Positions 51,856 through 60,068 of a stretch of 64,000 nucleotides of DNA are shown piece by piece (the stretch's first letter is position 1; each line of letters opens with the position of its first letter). The DNA lies in assembly GCA_900167895.1 (NCBI GenBank), contig FUZR01000004.1:62001-126000 (forward strand), read 5' to 3'. This DNA comes from Bacteroidales bacterium WCE2004. GTDB lineage: Bacteria; Bacteroidota; Bacteroidia; Bacteroidales; UBA932. Below the pieces are notes generated by a model, which did not search any database, was not told where the DNA came from, and saw nothing but the letters and a program-made list of their open reading frames with translations. A program made the position numbers and the translations under genes.

Positions 51856-53526
51856 TCAATTCAGGAGCCCCGCGAACTCGGAATAGTCCTCTCCCAGGGA
51901 CAGGAAGAGTTTCTTGTAGCGGCTCTTGCGCGTCCGGACGGATTCCTCCGTCATGTCCATGATGAAACTGATACTCTTGGGCGTGAAACCGGCGAAGAAA
52001 AGGGTGAGCAGCTTGAAATCCATATCCTTCATCTTGTGCTCGGACCCTGCGGAGAAAATCTCCCGCAGACGGGTCATCAGATTGCGGTTGCTGATATCCA
52101 GGGTCTTCTCGAGGGAAGGGATGAACTGCTCGTCGTTGCGCAGCGTGCGGAGCGTCGAGCGGAACTCGGAGATGACGTCTTCCTTCATCGCCTTGCCCCG
52201 TGTCCGTTCGCGGACATACAGCGCTTCGTCGGTCCAGGAGAAATAGGAATCGGTCAGTTTCTGCATGAGCCGGATCTTGTCCTGGACCAGCGAAGACAGG
52301 ACGGCGCCGGCACCTTTCTGCTTCTCCTGGAGCAGCTGCAGGTCCTGGCTGAGGCCCTCCACTTTCTCCATCTCCTCGACGACCTGCATCTTCCGCTTCC
52401 GCAGCAGGATGAAAGCGATCAGGATTACCGTCAGCAGCGAGACGGCCACGAGGGCGCAAATCAGCACGATCATCCATTTCTGCTGCCGCTCCGAGGCATA
52501 GCGTTCCTCGAAATATGCCCGCTGGCTGTGGGTGATCGAGCGGGTCAGCTGCGAAGCGACGGCCCGGTTCTGCAGCTCGGAAGTCTCCAGGATCGCCCGG
52601 TAGGCCATGTTTACATCTCCCCGATGCAGACCGATCCGGTGGACAGACCCGAAATAGATGGTGCTGTCCACGGACGAGCGCAGCTGCGGCTCGAAGGCGT
52701 TCATGCAGCTGTCCGCCTCGGCATGCCGCCCCATCATCTCCATGATGACGGCCAGGCGGATCTGTCCGGACAGCCCGAGCGGATAGCCGCAGGCCTCGGC
52801 CTGCCTGTAGAGCTGTTCGGCCTCCGCATAATGCTCCTCCAGATAGGAGAAGTCCGCCTTGAGGGCATACAGGTAATACCGCAGGTAAGAATCCGTGACC
52901 TCGGACGCAGTCACCAGCGAATCGACGATGCGCCTGGCCGGTTCCATCCGCCCCATCCCCTGCAGGGTCCGGGCCATGTCCAGCCGGGCATAGTCGGCGG
53001 AGAGCCGCTCGCCGGCCGCGTCGAACGCCTGGACGGCCTTGCGGGCATACTCGTAGGCAGACGGCGTATCGAAGTTCTCGGAATACAGCACGCTCAGGTG
53101 GTCATAGGCGAAGCCGAGGAAGCGCCTGTCGGCCAGCTGCTCGGCCAGGGCGGAGGTCTCGTTGAAGAGGTAGGAAGCCTCGACGGCCTTGCCGGCATTC
53201 TGCTTCACCACCCCCAGATAATAAGCCGCCTTCATCCGCTTCTCCATGGTCCCGTACCGGTGGTAGTAATCATAGGCGGGACCGATCAGCGAATCGCTCT
53301 GGACTTCGATATAGTTCTTGTACTGCGCCGCCGTAAGGAGCACGGCATAACGCGCCCGCAGGCCACGCGGGTAGAGGTCGTCCGCAGATAACTGCTGCAA
53401 GATGAAAAGGGCGCTGTCCGGCCGGGAATCCAGCAGCAGCTCAGCCTGCCCCACCGACTGCCGGGACACCGGAGAACAGGCGGCCAGGCACAGGAAGAAG
53501 AACGGGAGCAACAGCAGTCTTTTCAT
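51856..53526 (-). CDS. TPR transmembrane regulator with C-terminal helix-turn-helix
   Basis: A 556-residue protein. The N-terminus has a lipoprotein-type signal (CLAACSP, Cys at about residue 17); residues 30-330 are TPR-like repeats (YRQAEACGYPL, ARRIVDSLVTASEV); a strong membrane helix follows (WMIVLICALVAVSLLTVILIAFILL), then a coiled coil and a C-terminal domain ending FTPKSISFIMDMTEESVRTRKSRYKKLF, which resembles a LuxR-like HTH. This layout is common in Bacteroidales: a periplasmic sensor with a cytosolic DNA-binding tail. Three consecutive ATGs make the start uncertain. It follows aroE by 16 nt and may be in the lysS operon. Confidence 0.85.
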   Translation of the reverse strand: MKRLLLLPFFFLCLAACSPVSRQSVGQAELLLDSRPDSALFILQQLSADDLYPRGLRARYAVLLTAAQYKNYIEVQSDSLIGPAYDYYHRYGTMEKRMKAAYYLGVVKQNAGKAVEASYLFNETSALAEQLADRRFLGFAYDHLSVLYSENFDTPSAYEYARKAVQAFDAAGERLSADYARLDMARTLQGMGRMEPARRIVDSLVTASEVTDSYLRYYLYALKADFSYLEEHYAEAEQLYRQAEACGYPLGLSGQIRLAVIMEMMGRHAEADSCMNAFEPQLRSSVDSTIYFGSVHRIGLHRGDVNMAYRAILETSELQNRAVASQLTRSITHSQRAYFEERYASERQQKWMIVLICALVAVSLLTVILIAFILLRKRKMQVVEEMEKVEGLSQDLQLLQEKQKGAGAVLSSLVQDKIRLMQKLTDSYFSWTDEALYVRERTRGKAMKEDVISEFRSTLRTLRNDEQFIPSLEKTLDISNRNLMTRLREIFSAGSEHKMKDMDFKLLTLFFAGFTPKSISFIMDMTEESVRTRKSRYKKLFLSLGEDYSEFAGLLN

Positions 53527-53542
53527 CATCATCTTATGGTGT

Positions 53543-54205
53543 TCATTTCAGGAAAACGGCCTCCATCGCGGCGGCGTCCGGCTCTTCGCCGGTCATCAGC
53601 GCGTAGCCCGTGACGGCCTGCATCAGCAGCCAGGCGGAGCCGGGAATGTAGCCCGGACGGCCGGCAAGGCAGGGGTCCTTGTAGTTGGCTTCCAGCAGAT
53701 GGGCGCAGTCGATGCGGTCGATGCCCTCGACGGCGCGCGGCAGGGTGTAGACGACCACGTCGGCCCGCACGCCGCCCGCCACCTCGGCGTGGCGGTAGAG
53801 CCGTGTATCGAGGCCGAGGTCCTCGGCGGCGGCGAGCGCGGCCTTGCCGGCGCCGCCGTAGCCGACCACGGCCGCCGTGCGGCAGCCGAGCGGCTCCAAC
53901 AGGGCCTTCACGCCCCGGTAATCGGAATTGTAGGCCTTCGTCCCGTCGGGCGTCCTGACCACGAGGTTGGTCGCCCCGGCGCGCTCGCACTCGGGACTGC
54001 GCCAGTCCACCCGCGCGAAGGCGTCGCCCTTGAAGGGCGCCGTGACGTTGATCGCCTTGTAGCCGGCGAGAAAGCGCCGCCAGGCTTCGTCGAAATCGGG
54101 CGTCTCGATCAGGTCGTAGACATACCTGCCGCCATAGGCGGCGGTGAACAGCGCAGGGCTGAGCGAATGGGCGATCGGATGCCCGATGAGTCCGAACTTA
54201 TCCAT
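53543..54205 (-). CDS. aroE: Shikimate dehydrogenase (short form)
   Basis: Reduces 3-dehydroshikimate to shikimate with NADPH. The start MDKFGLIGHPIAHSLSPALF at 54205 gives 220 residues, some 40-50 shorter than E. coli AroE. The substrate half is intact (SLSPALF, catalytic Lys in NVTAPFKGDAF, YNSDYRGV), the nucleotide loop reads GYGGAGKAAL, and the shortening is in the NADP-domain strands after it. It overlaps the upstream spoU gene by 8 nt. Its pathway partner aroK lies at 58895-59392. Confidence 0.92.
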   Translation of the reverse strand: MDKFGLIGHPIAHSLSPALFTAAYGGRYVYDLIETPDFDEAWRRFLAGYKAINVTAPFKGDAFARVDWRSPECERAGATNLVVRTPDGTKAYNSDYRGVKALLEPLGCRTAAVVGYGGAGKAALAAAEDLGLDTRLYRHAEVAGGVRADVVVYTLPRAVEGIDRIDCAHLLEANYKDPCLAGRPGYIPGSAWLLMQAVTGYALMTGEEPDAAAMEAVFLK

Positions 54206-55073
54206 TCTGGCGCTGTCTGACGGCTTCGAAAAGCAGGATGGCGGCCGACACGGACACGTTGAGCGAGTCCAGGCGGCCGAGCATCGGGATGCGGATATGC
54301 GCATCGGCCGCTTCGCGCCAGGCATCGGTCAGTCCGGTGGACTCCGTGCCCATCACGAGGGCGGTGCCGACGGTCATGTCGCAATCATAATAGAGGGAAG
54401 AATCCTGCAGCTGCGCCGTCAGGATGCGGATGCCGCGCGCCTTCAGGAAGGCGATGGCCTCGGCCGAGCTGCAAGCCACGCACGGCACCGTGAACACGGC
54501 GCCGATCGATGCGCGGATCAGGTTGGGATTCCACAGGTCGGTCAGCGGGTCGCAGAACAGGACCGCGTCCACCCCGGCAGCGTCGGCGCTGCGCAGCACC
54601 GCGCCCAGGTTGCCGGGCTTCTCCACACGCTCCAGCACGACCACCAGCGGCCGCTCCGGCAGCGCGAGGTCTTCGAGCCTGCGCTCCTTCGCCCGCACCT
54701 CCGCGATCACCCCCTCGGTCCCCTCCCGCATCGCGATCTTCGCATACACCTCTTCGGAAACCTCAAACAGTTTCGCGTTTGCGGAGACCTCCCCGGCAAA
54801 ACCGTGGCCACCCGTGGCCTCGTAAACGGGGGGGACCCGCTGCGCAGCAGTGGGTGGGATGAGCGAAGCGAAGTTTTGCAGGGGAGCGTCTCCGCAACGC
54901 GAAGGACAGTAGAAGATCGAGTCGACGGCGAAACCGGCGTCGATACAATGCTGGAGCTCACGCCGCCCCTCGACCACGAAGAGTCCGGCCTCGCGCCGCG
55001 CAGAAGACTTCTGCTGCAGCGCGAGCAACCGTTTGACCTTCGGATTCGAAGGAGAGGTGATCACTTCCGGCAT
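54198..55073 (-). CDS. TrmH/SpoU family rRNA 2'-O-methyltransferase with internal insertion
   Basis: A 291-residue SPOUT methyltransferase: N-terminal RNA-binding domain (SPSNPKVKRLLALQQKSSAR, FVVEGRREL) and the knotted SAM domain with its three motifs (PGNLGAVLRSADAAG, ALVMGTESTGL, IPMLGRLDSLNVSVSAA). Residues about 61-100 (54774-54893), between CPSR and KLFEVSEEVYAK, are an extra stretch rich in Pro/Ala that homologues do not seem to have; it reads as an in-frame repeat insertion. Lies 12 nt after lysS and overlaps aroE. Confidence 0.9.
   Translation of the reverse strand: MPEVITSPSNPKVKRLLALQQKSSARREAGLFVVEGRRELQHCIDAGFAVDSIFYCPSRCGDAPLQNFASLIPPTAAQRVPPVYEATGGHGFAGEVSANAKLFEVSEEVYAKIAMREGTEGVIAEVRAKERRLEDLALPERPLVVVLERVEKPGNLGAVLRSADAAGVDAVLFCDPLTDLWNPNLIRASIGAVFTVPCVACSSAEAIAFLKARGIRILTAQLQDSSLYYDCDMTVGTALVMGTESTGLTDAWREAADAHIRIPMLGRLDSLNVSVSAAILLFEAVRQRQNG
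54774..54893. repeat. Probable in-frame repeat insertion in the SpoU methyltransferase gene
   Basis: About 120 bp whose translation (LIPPTAAQRVPPVYEATGGH in the middle) has a different composition from the flanking enzyme and interrupts the N-terminal domain linker. No second copy is in this window; repeat nature is inferred from its position and its open frame. Confidence 0.45.
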
Positions 55074-55085
55074 AGGGCGTCGGAA

Positions 55086-56624
55086 CTATTCGGCCTGGTC
55101 CTTGTTCTCTTTCTTGAGCACCTTCTCCGGCCGCATCTGCGGGAAGAAGAGCACGTCCTGGATCGTCGTCTGGCCCGTCATGAACATCGTCAGACGGTCA
55201 ATGCCCATACCCAGGCCGGAAGTCGGCGGCATGCCGTATTCGAGCGCACGGACAAAGTCCATGTCGATATACATCGCCTCGTCGTCGCCCTTGCTCTTGA
55301 GACGCGCCTGCTCCTCGAAACGCTCCAGCTGGTCCACCGGATCGTTCAGCTCGGAATAGGCGTTGGCCAGCTCCTTGCCGCAGACGAACAGCTCGAAACG
55401 CTCGGTGAGCGTCGGGTCCGTGCGGTGGCGCTTGGTCAGCGGCGACATCTCCACGGGATAATCCGTGATGAAGGTCGGCTGGATGAGCTTGTCCTCACAA
55501 TACGCGCCGAAGATGGCGTCGATCAGCTTGCCCTTGCCCATCGAAGGCTCGATGTCCACGTGTAGCTGCTTGCAGGTCGCGCGCAGCGCATCCTCGTCCA
55601 TCCCCTTCACATCCACGCCGGCGTACTCCTTGATGGCGTCGAGGATCGGCAGGCGGCGGTAGGCGCCGCCGAAATCGACCTCGTTGTCGCCGATCTTCAC
55701 CTTCGTGGTGCCGTTGACGGCGTTGGAGACCCTGGCGAGCATCGTCTCCACGAACTTCATCATCCAGTTGTAGTCCTTGTAGGCCACATAGATCTCCATG
55801 CAGGTGAACTCCGGATTGTGGGTCTTGTCCATGCCCTCGTTGCGGAAGTCCTTGGCGAACTCATACACACCCGCATAGCCGCCCACGATGAGGCGCTTGA
55901 GGTAGAGCTCGTTGGCGATACGCAGGTAGAGCGGAATGTCCAGCGCGTTGTGGTGCGTCACGAAAGGACGCGCCGTGGCGCCGCCCGGGATGCCCTGCAG
56001 GATCGGCGTCTCGACCTCGAGGCAACCGGCCGCGTTGAAATATTCGCGCATCGTGGCGATGATCTTCGCCCGCTTGACGAACGTATCCTTGACCTGCGGA
56101 TTCACGATCAGGTCCACATAGCGCTGGCGGTAGCGCAGCTCGGGATCCGTGAACGCGTCGAAGACCTGCCCGTCCTGCTCCTTGACGATCGGGAGCACGC
56201 GCAGCGACTTGCTCAGCAGGGTGAGTTCCTTGGCGTGGACGCTCAGCTGGCCGGTCTGGGTGATGAAGGCAAAGCCCTTGATACCCACGATGTCGCCGAT
56301 GTCCATCAGTTTCTTCCAGACGGTATTGTACATCGTCTTGTCCTCGCCGGGGCAGATCTCGTCACGCTTGACATAGATCTGGATACGGCCGGTCTCGTCC
56401 TGGAGCTCGCCGAAGGAGGCGGCTCCCATGATCCGGCGGCTCATCAGGCGGCCGGCGATGCACACATCCTGCAGATTGCCCTTCTCCGGGTCGAACTCTG
56501 CCAGGATCTGCGCCGCGGTGGCGTTAACGGGATATTCTGCAGCCGGATACGGCTCGATTCCCAGTTCTCTCAGTTTCGCCAGCGACTCGCGGCGGATTTG
56601 TTCTTGTTCGCTATATTCTGCCAT
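55086..56624 (-). CDS. lysS: Lysyl-tRNA synthetase (class II)
   Basis: Charges tRNA-Lys. 512 residues, the usual length: N-terminal OB anticodon-binding domain ([21 protein letters not shown]), then class II motifs 1-3 ([59 protein letters not shown]). The start ATG at 56624 is only 8 nt from the promoter element, implying a leaderless mRNA. First gene of the probable lysS-spoU-aroE(-TPR regulator) operon and divergent from recJ. Confidence 0.97.
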   Translation of the reverse strand: MAEYSEQEQIRRESLAKLRELGIEPYPAAEYPVNATAAQILAEFDPEKGNLQDVCIAGRLMSRRIMGAASFGELQDETGRIQIYVKRDEICPGEDKTMYNTVWKKLMDIGDIVGIKGFAFITQTGQLSVHAKELTLLSKSLRVLPIVKEQDGQVFDAFTDPELRYRQRYVDLIVNPQVKDTFVKRAKIIATMREYFNAAGCLEVETPILQGIPGGATARPFVTHHNALDIPLYLRIANELYLKRLIVGGYAGVYEFAKDFRNEGMDKTHNPEFTCMEIYVAYKDYNWMMKFVETMLARVSNAVNGTTKVKIGDNEVDFGGAYRRLPILDAIKEYAGVDVKGMDEDALRATCKQLHVDIEPSMGKGKLIDAIFGAYCEDKLIQPTFITDYPVEMSPLTKRHRTDPTLTERFELFVCGKELANAYSELNDPVDQLERFEEQARLKSKGDDEAMYIDMDFVRALEYGMPPTSGLGMGIDRLTMFMTGQTTIQDVLFFPQMRPEKVLKKENKDQAE

Positions 56625-56631
56625 AATGGTA

Positions 56632-56639
56632 CAAAAGTA
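56632..56639 (-). promoter_or_regulatory. -7 promoter element for lysS (leaderless)
   Basis: Minus strand TACTTTTG fits TAnnTTTG; its last base is 8 nt before the A of the lysS ATG. Confidence 0.6.
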
Positions 56640-56652
56640 CGAAATTATTTGT

Positions 56653-56660
56653 TATCTTTG
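56653..56660 (+). promoter_or_regulatory. -7 promoter element for recJ (leaderless)
   Basis: TATCTTTG, exact TAnnTTTG match; its last base is 7 nt before the A of the recJ ATG, so transcription should start at the codon itself. Confidence 0.65.
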
Positions 56661-56666
56661 TATGAT

Positions 56667-58400
56667 ATGGCGAAAGAATGCAAATGGATTCTCAAGGAGC
56701 CGGCCGACCCTGCCAAAGTCGAGCGGCTCTCCACGGAAGTCGGTATCGACAAAGTACTTGCCGAGCTGCTCGTCAAGCGCGGCGTCGAGACCTTCGAGCA
56801 GGCGCGTTCTTTCTTCCGGCCCAGCCTGGACGCCCTCCACGACCCCTTCCTGATGAAGGACATGGCCAAGGCCGTGGAGCGCCTGCACAGCGCGATCGCA
56901 GGCGGCGAAAAGATTCTCGTCTACGGCGATTACGACGTCGACGGCACGACGGCCGTCGCGCTCGTCTACTCGTTCATCAAGCGCTTCACCGACCAGGTCG
57001 ATTTCTACATCCCCGACCGCTACGACGAAGGCTACGGCGTGTCCTACAAGGGCATCGACTGGGCGGCGGACGGCGGCTTCAAGCTGATCATCACGCTTGA
57101 CTGCGGCATCAAGGCCATCGACAAGGTGGACTACGCGCGCAGCAAGGGCCTCGAAGTCATCATCTGCGACCATCACCTGCCCGAGGAGTCCCTCCCGGAC
57201 GCGGTCGCGGTGCTGGACCCCAAGCGCGCCGACTGCACCTATCCCTTCGACGACCTGTCCGGCTGCGGCGTGGGCTTCAAGCTGGTGCAGGCCTACTCGA
57301 TGCAGTACGGCATCGCCTTCGAGACCCTGATCCCGCTGCTCGACCTGCTGGTCGTCAGCATCTCCTCCGACCTCGTGACGATGGTCGGGGAGAACCGCGT
57401 CCTCGCGCACTTCGGCCTCAAGCAGCTCAACGAGAACCCCTGCAAGGGTCTCGCGGCGATGGTCACCCTGTCCAACCTGGAGCCGGGCCACATCTCCATC
57501 GACGACATCGTCTTCAAGATCGGCCCGCGCATCAACGCGGCGGGGCGCATGGAGTCCGGCCGCCTGGCAGTGGAGCTCCTCACGGCCCCCGACGCCATGA
57601 CGGCCATGCGCATCGGCGAGAAGATCAACGAAAACAACAACGAACGCAAGAATATCGACCGGGAGATCACCCAGGAAGCCCTGGAGATGGTCCAGTCCGG
57701 CACCTGCCTGGCGCAGGGCAACGCCACGATCGTCTATAACCCCAAGTGGAGCAAGGGCGTCGTGGGCATCGTCGCCTCCCGCCTCGTGGAGGCCTACTAC
57801 AAGCCCACGGTCGTGCTGACCAAGTCCAACGGATTCGTGACCGGCTCCGCCCGCAGCATCGCGGGATTCGACCTCTATGAGGCCATCGAGAGCTGCGCCG
57901 ACCTGCTGGAGAACTTCGGCGGACACGTATACGCCGCCGGCCTCACCCTCAAGGAGGAGAATCTCGAAGAATTCGCCCGCCGGATGGACGCCTACATCGC
58001 GGGCAAGATCACGGCCGAGATGCTCACCCCCGTGGTGGAGATCGACGCCCAGCTCGACTTCGCGCAGATCACGCCCAAGTTCTCCCGCATCCTCAAGCAG
58101 TTCCAGCCCTTCGGGCCCGGCAACAACAACCCGATCTTCATGACCGAGAACGTCTATGACGCCGGCTCGGGCCGCAAGGTCGGCGGTGGCGGCGTCCACC
58201 TCAAGCTCGACCTCATCCAGGAGTCCCAGCCGTACCACCAGATCCCCGCGATCGCGTTCAACATGGCCGACTGCTACGACTATATCCGCGAGGGCAACCC
58301 GATCGACGTCTGCTACGCCATCGTGGAGAACTACTACCGCGGTTCCGCCTCCATCCAGCTCCGCGTCCGCGACATCCGCGAGCGGGAAGACATCCTCTAG
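56667..58400 (+). CDS. recJ: Single-stranded-DNA-specific exonuclease RecJ
   Basis: 5'-to-3' exonuclease on single-stranded DNA in recombination and repair. The start MAKECKWILKEPADPAKVE at 56667 gives 577 residues; the much longer open frame upstream runs antisense through lysS and is not coding. DHH motifs are intact: YGDYDVDGTTAVALVYS, LDCGIKAID, the CDHHLPEE motif, and DHHA1 with INAAGRMESG and FGGHVYAAGLTL, then the C-terminal OB-like part. Downstream PPC-domain gene begins 2 nt later. Confidence 0.96.
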   Translation: MAKECKWILKEPADPAKVERLSTEVGIDKVLAELLVKRGVETFEQARSFFRPSLDALHDPFLMKDMAKAVERLHSAIAGGEKILVYGDYDVDGTTAVALVYSFIKRFTDQVDFYIPDRYDEGYGVSYKGIDWAADGGFKLIITLDCGIKAIDKVDYARSKGLEVIICDHHLPEESLPDAVAVLDPKRADCTYPFDDLSGCGVGFKLVQAYSMQYGIAFETLIPLLDLLVVSISSDLVTMVGENRVLAHFGLKQLNENPCKGLAAMVTLSNLEPGHISIDDIVFKIGPRINAAGRMESGRLAVELLTAPDAMTAMRIGEKINENNNERKNIDREITQEALEMVQSGTCLAQGNATIVYNPKWSKGVVGIVASRLVEAYYKPTVVLTKSNGFVTGSARSIAGFDLYEAIESCADLLENFGGHVYAAGLTLKEENLEEFARRMDAYIAGKITAEMLTPVVEIDAQLDFAQITPKFSRILKQFQPFGPGNNNPIFMTENVYDAGSGRKVGGGGVHLKLDLIQESQPYHQIPAIAFNMADCYDYIREGNPIDVCYAIVENYYRGSASIQLRVRDIREREDIL

Positions 58401-58402
58401 CC

Positions 58403-58894
58403 ATGACATCCCTGTTCAAGAAGAAAGAGCATCCCCTGTTCTGCTACACCAAAGTCCAGCGGATCAGCTCCCGCCTGTTCGAAGACGACAACCGGCGCTA
58501 TATCGTCAGCATCCGCAACCATGTCGAACTGATGGAAGGCCTCAAGGCCTTCTGCGAGCACGTCGGCATCCAGTGCGGCCAGGTGACCGGCATCGGCGCC
58601 GTCAGCAAGGCCACTTTCCGGATGTACGACCCGGCCACGAAGCAGTATGTGGACAAGACCTTCGCCGAGCAGATGGAGATCACCAACATCACCGGGAACA
58701 TCTCCGAGAAGGACAAGGATGTCTATCTCCACGTCCACGCCACCTGCAGCCGCGCCGACTACAGCTGCATCGGCGGGCATCTGCTCAGCGCGCGCATCAA
58801 CGGCGCCTGCGAGCTGCTGGTCGACAGCTTCGGCGACACCGACGCCGGCCGCAAGTACGACGACGAGACCGGTCTCAACCTCTACGAATTTTAA
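58403..58894 (+). CDS. PPC (DUF296) domain protein
   Basis: A 163-residue protein almost entirely made of the PPC/DUF296 domain: RRYIVSIRNHVELMEGLKAF, QVTGIGAVSKATFRMYD, then the conserved HVHATCSRADYSCIGGHLLSA-type block (His residues likely bind a metal) and GACELLVDSF. In plants this domain occurs in AT-hook DNA-binding proteins; bacterial stand-alone forms are trimeric and of unknown function. It starts 2 nt after recJ and ends next to the convergent aroK gene. Confidence 0.88.
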   Translation: MTSLFKKKEHPLFCYTKVQRISSRLFEDDNRRYIVSIRNHVELMEGLKAFCEHVGIQCGQVTGIGAVSKATFRMYDPATKQYVDKTFAEQMEITNITGNISEKDKDVYLHVHATCSRADYSCIGGHLLSARINGACELLVDSFGDTDAGRKYDDETGLNLYEF

Positions 58895-59392
58895 TTATCT
58901 GACTAAATCCTGGATCGCGTCGGCGACTTCGGCGGGCGTGAGGCCGTCGGTGTCGACGACGAAGGGGGCCTGTGCGTAGATGGGAGCGCGCTCCGCAAAA
59001 AGCTTCTCCGCGTCGGCGAAGAGCGGCCGGGAGGCATCGGCGGCGCCGAGCCGTTGCCGGATGGTCTCCAGCCGGGTACGCAGGAAGACGCAGCGGGTGC
59101 GCGCGAAGACAAGCTCCCGCGCGGCGGGGGCGGTCAGTGCGCCGCCGCCGAGGGCGAGGACGGTGTCCATCGCGGAAGCGTCCGAGACGTCGAGCACGGC
59201 GCGCAGGGCGCGCAGCTCCGCCGCACGGAAAGCAGCCTCGCCGCCGTCCCGGAAAATCTCAGGGATGCCGCGTCCCTCGCGGGCCACGATCTCTTCGTCC
59301 AGGTCCACGAAACGCGCCCCGCGCCGGACCGCGAGTTCGCGGCCGGTGCTGCTCTTGCCGCAGCCCATGAAACCTGTCAGGGAGATTGTCAT
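58895..59392 (-). CDS. aroK: Shikimate kinase
   Basis: Phosphorylates shikimate at C3 in aromatic amino-acid synthesis. The start MTISLTGFMGCGKSSTGREL at 59392 gives 165 residues, normal for the family, and puts the promoter just upstream. The P-loop GFMGCGKSS, shikimate-binding DLDEEI and EAAFRAAE, GGGALT and the lid region (LGAADASRPLF) are present. Its end abuts the PPC gene end without a gap. Partner aroE lies 4.7 kb away on the same strand. Confidence 0.94.
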   Translation of the reverse strand: MTISLTGFMGCGKSSTGRELAVRRGARFVDLDEEIVAREGRGIPEIFRDGGEAAFRAAELRALRAVLDVSDASAMDTVLALGGGALTAPAARELVFARTRCVFLRTRLETIRQRLGAADASRPLFADAEKLFAERAPIYAQAPFVVDTDGLTPAEVADAIQDLVR

Positions 59393-59411
59393 TTTTGCGT
59401 AAGTTGCCGGA

Positions 59412-59419
59412 CAAATATA
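59412..59419 (-). promoter_or_regulatory. -7 promoter element for aroK
   Basis: Minus strand TATATTTG, exact TAnnTTTG match, 20 nt before the aroK ATG. Confidence 0.65.
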
Positions 59420-59470
59420 CACGCAATTCGCCAAAAAATCCCTATCTTGTCACACTAAATTTTTACGATT

Positions 59471-60007
59471 ATGTCACTGAACAAAGTAATGCTGATCGGT
59501 AACGTTGGAAGAGACCCCGAAGTACGTTACCTCGAAGGAAACAACCCCGGCGCACAGGGCCGGAAAGTCGCAACGTTCACCCTCGCCACTTCCGAGCGTT
59601 TCCGCGACCGCAGCGGCGAGACGCGCGAGAACACGGAATGGCACAACATCGTCGCCTGGGGCCAGCCCGCCGACGTGTGCGAGCGCTTCGTGCGCAAGGG
59701 CACCCAGCTCTATATCGAAGGCCGTCTGCGCACCCGCAAATATACCGACCGCAACGGCCAGGAGAAATACACCACCGAGATCAACGTCGACACCCTGCAG
59801 CTGCTGGGTCGCCGCGACAGCGACGGCTCCGGCGACGGCGGATACCAGCAGGGCGGCGGCTACCAGCGCCAGGGCGGCTATCAGCAGCCCGCGCCCGCCC
59901 AGCCGCAGCAGCCGGCCTACCAGCAGCCTGCGTACCAGCAGCCTGCCCCGGCCGCTCCCGCAGCCCCCGTCGTGGACGAGGGCCCGACCGACGATCTCCC
60001 GTTCTAA
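59471..60007 (+). CDS. ssb: Single-stranded DNA-binding protein
   Basis: A 178-residue SSB. The OB-fold (SLNKVMLIGNVGRDPEVRYL; TEWHNIVAWGQPADVCERFV; YIEGRLRTRKYTDRNGQEKY) spans residues 1-115; a Gly/Gln/Pro/Tyr-rich linker with YQQP repeats follows; the last five residues are DDLPF, the protein-interaction tip. Its promoter is not clear: upstream sequences TAAATTTT and TATCTTGT each miss the consensus by one base or more. Closed by the terminator at 60027-60055. Confidence 0.96.
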   Translation: MSLNKVMLIGNVGRDPEVRYLEGNNPGAQGRKVATFTLATSERFRDRSGETRENTEWHNIVAWGQPADVCERFVRKGTQLYIEGRLRTRKYTDRNGQEKYTTEINVDTLQLLGRRDSDGSGDGGYQQGGGYQRQGGYQQPAPAQPQQPAYQQPAYQQPAPAAPAAPVVDEGPTDDLPF

Positions 60008-60026
60008 TCCCGAAAATCACATTCTT

Positions 60027-60055
60027 CCCGGCCTGGCGGCTTTCTCCAGGCCGGG
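60027..60055 (+). terminator. Intrinsic terminator after ssb
   Basis: CCCGGCCTGG, 9-nt loop, CCAGGCCGGG, then a short TTT. The weak T-run may allow read-through into the transporter genes. Confidence 0.7.
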
Positions 60056-60068
60056 TTTAAAAGCTTAA

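Noticed and set aside
55818..56666. N-terminal extension of RecJ in the same open frame
   Set aside because: It is antisense to lysS and lies upstream of the recJ promoter; RecJ begins at 56667.
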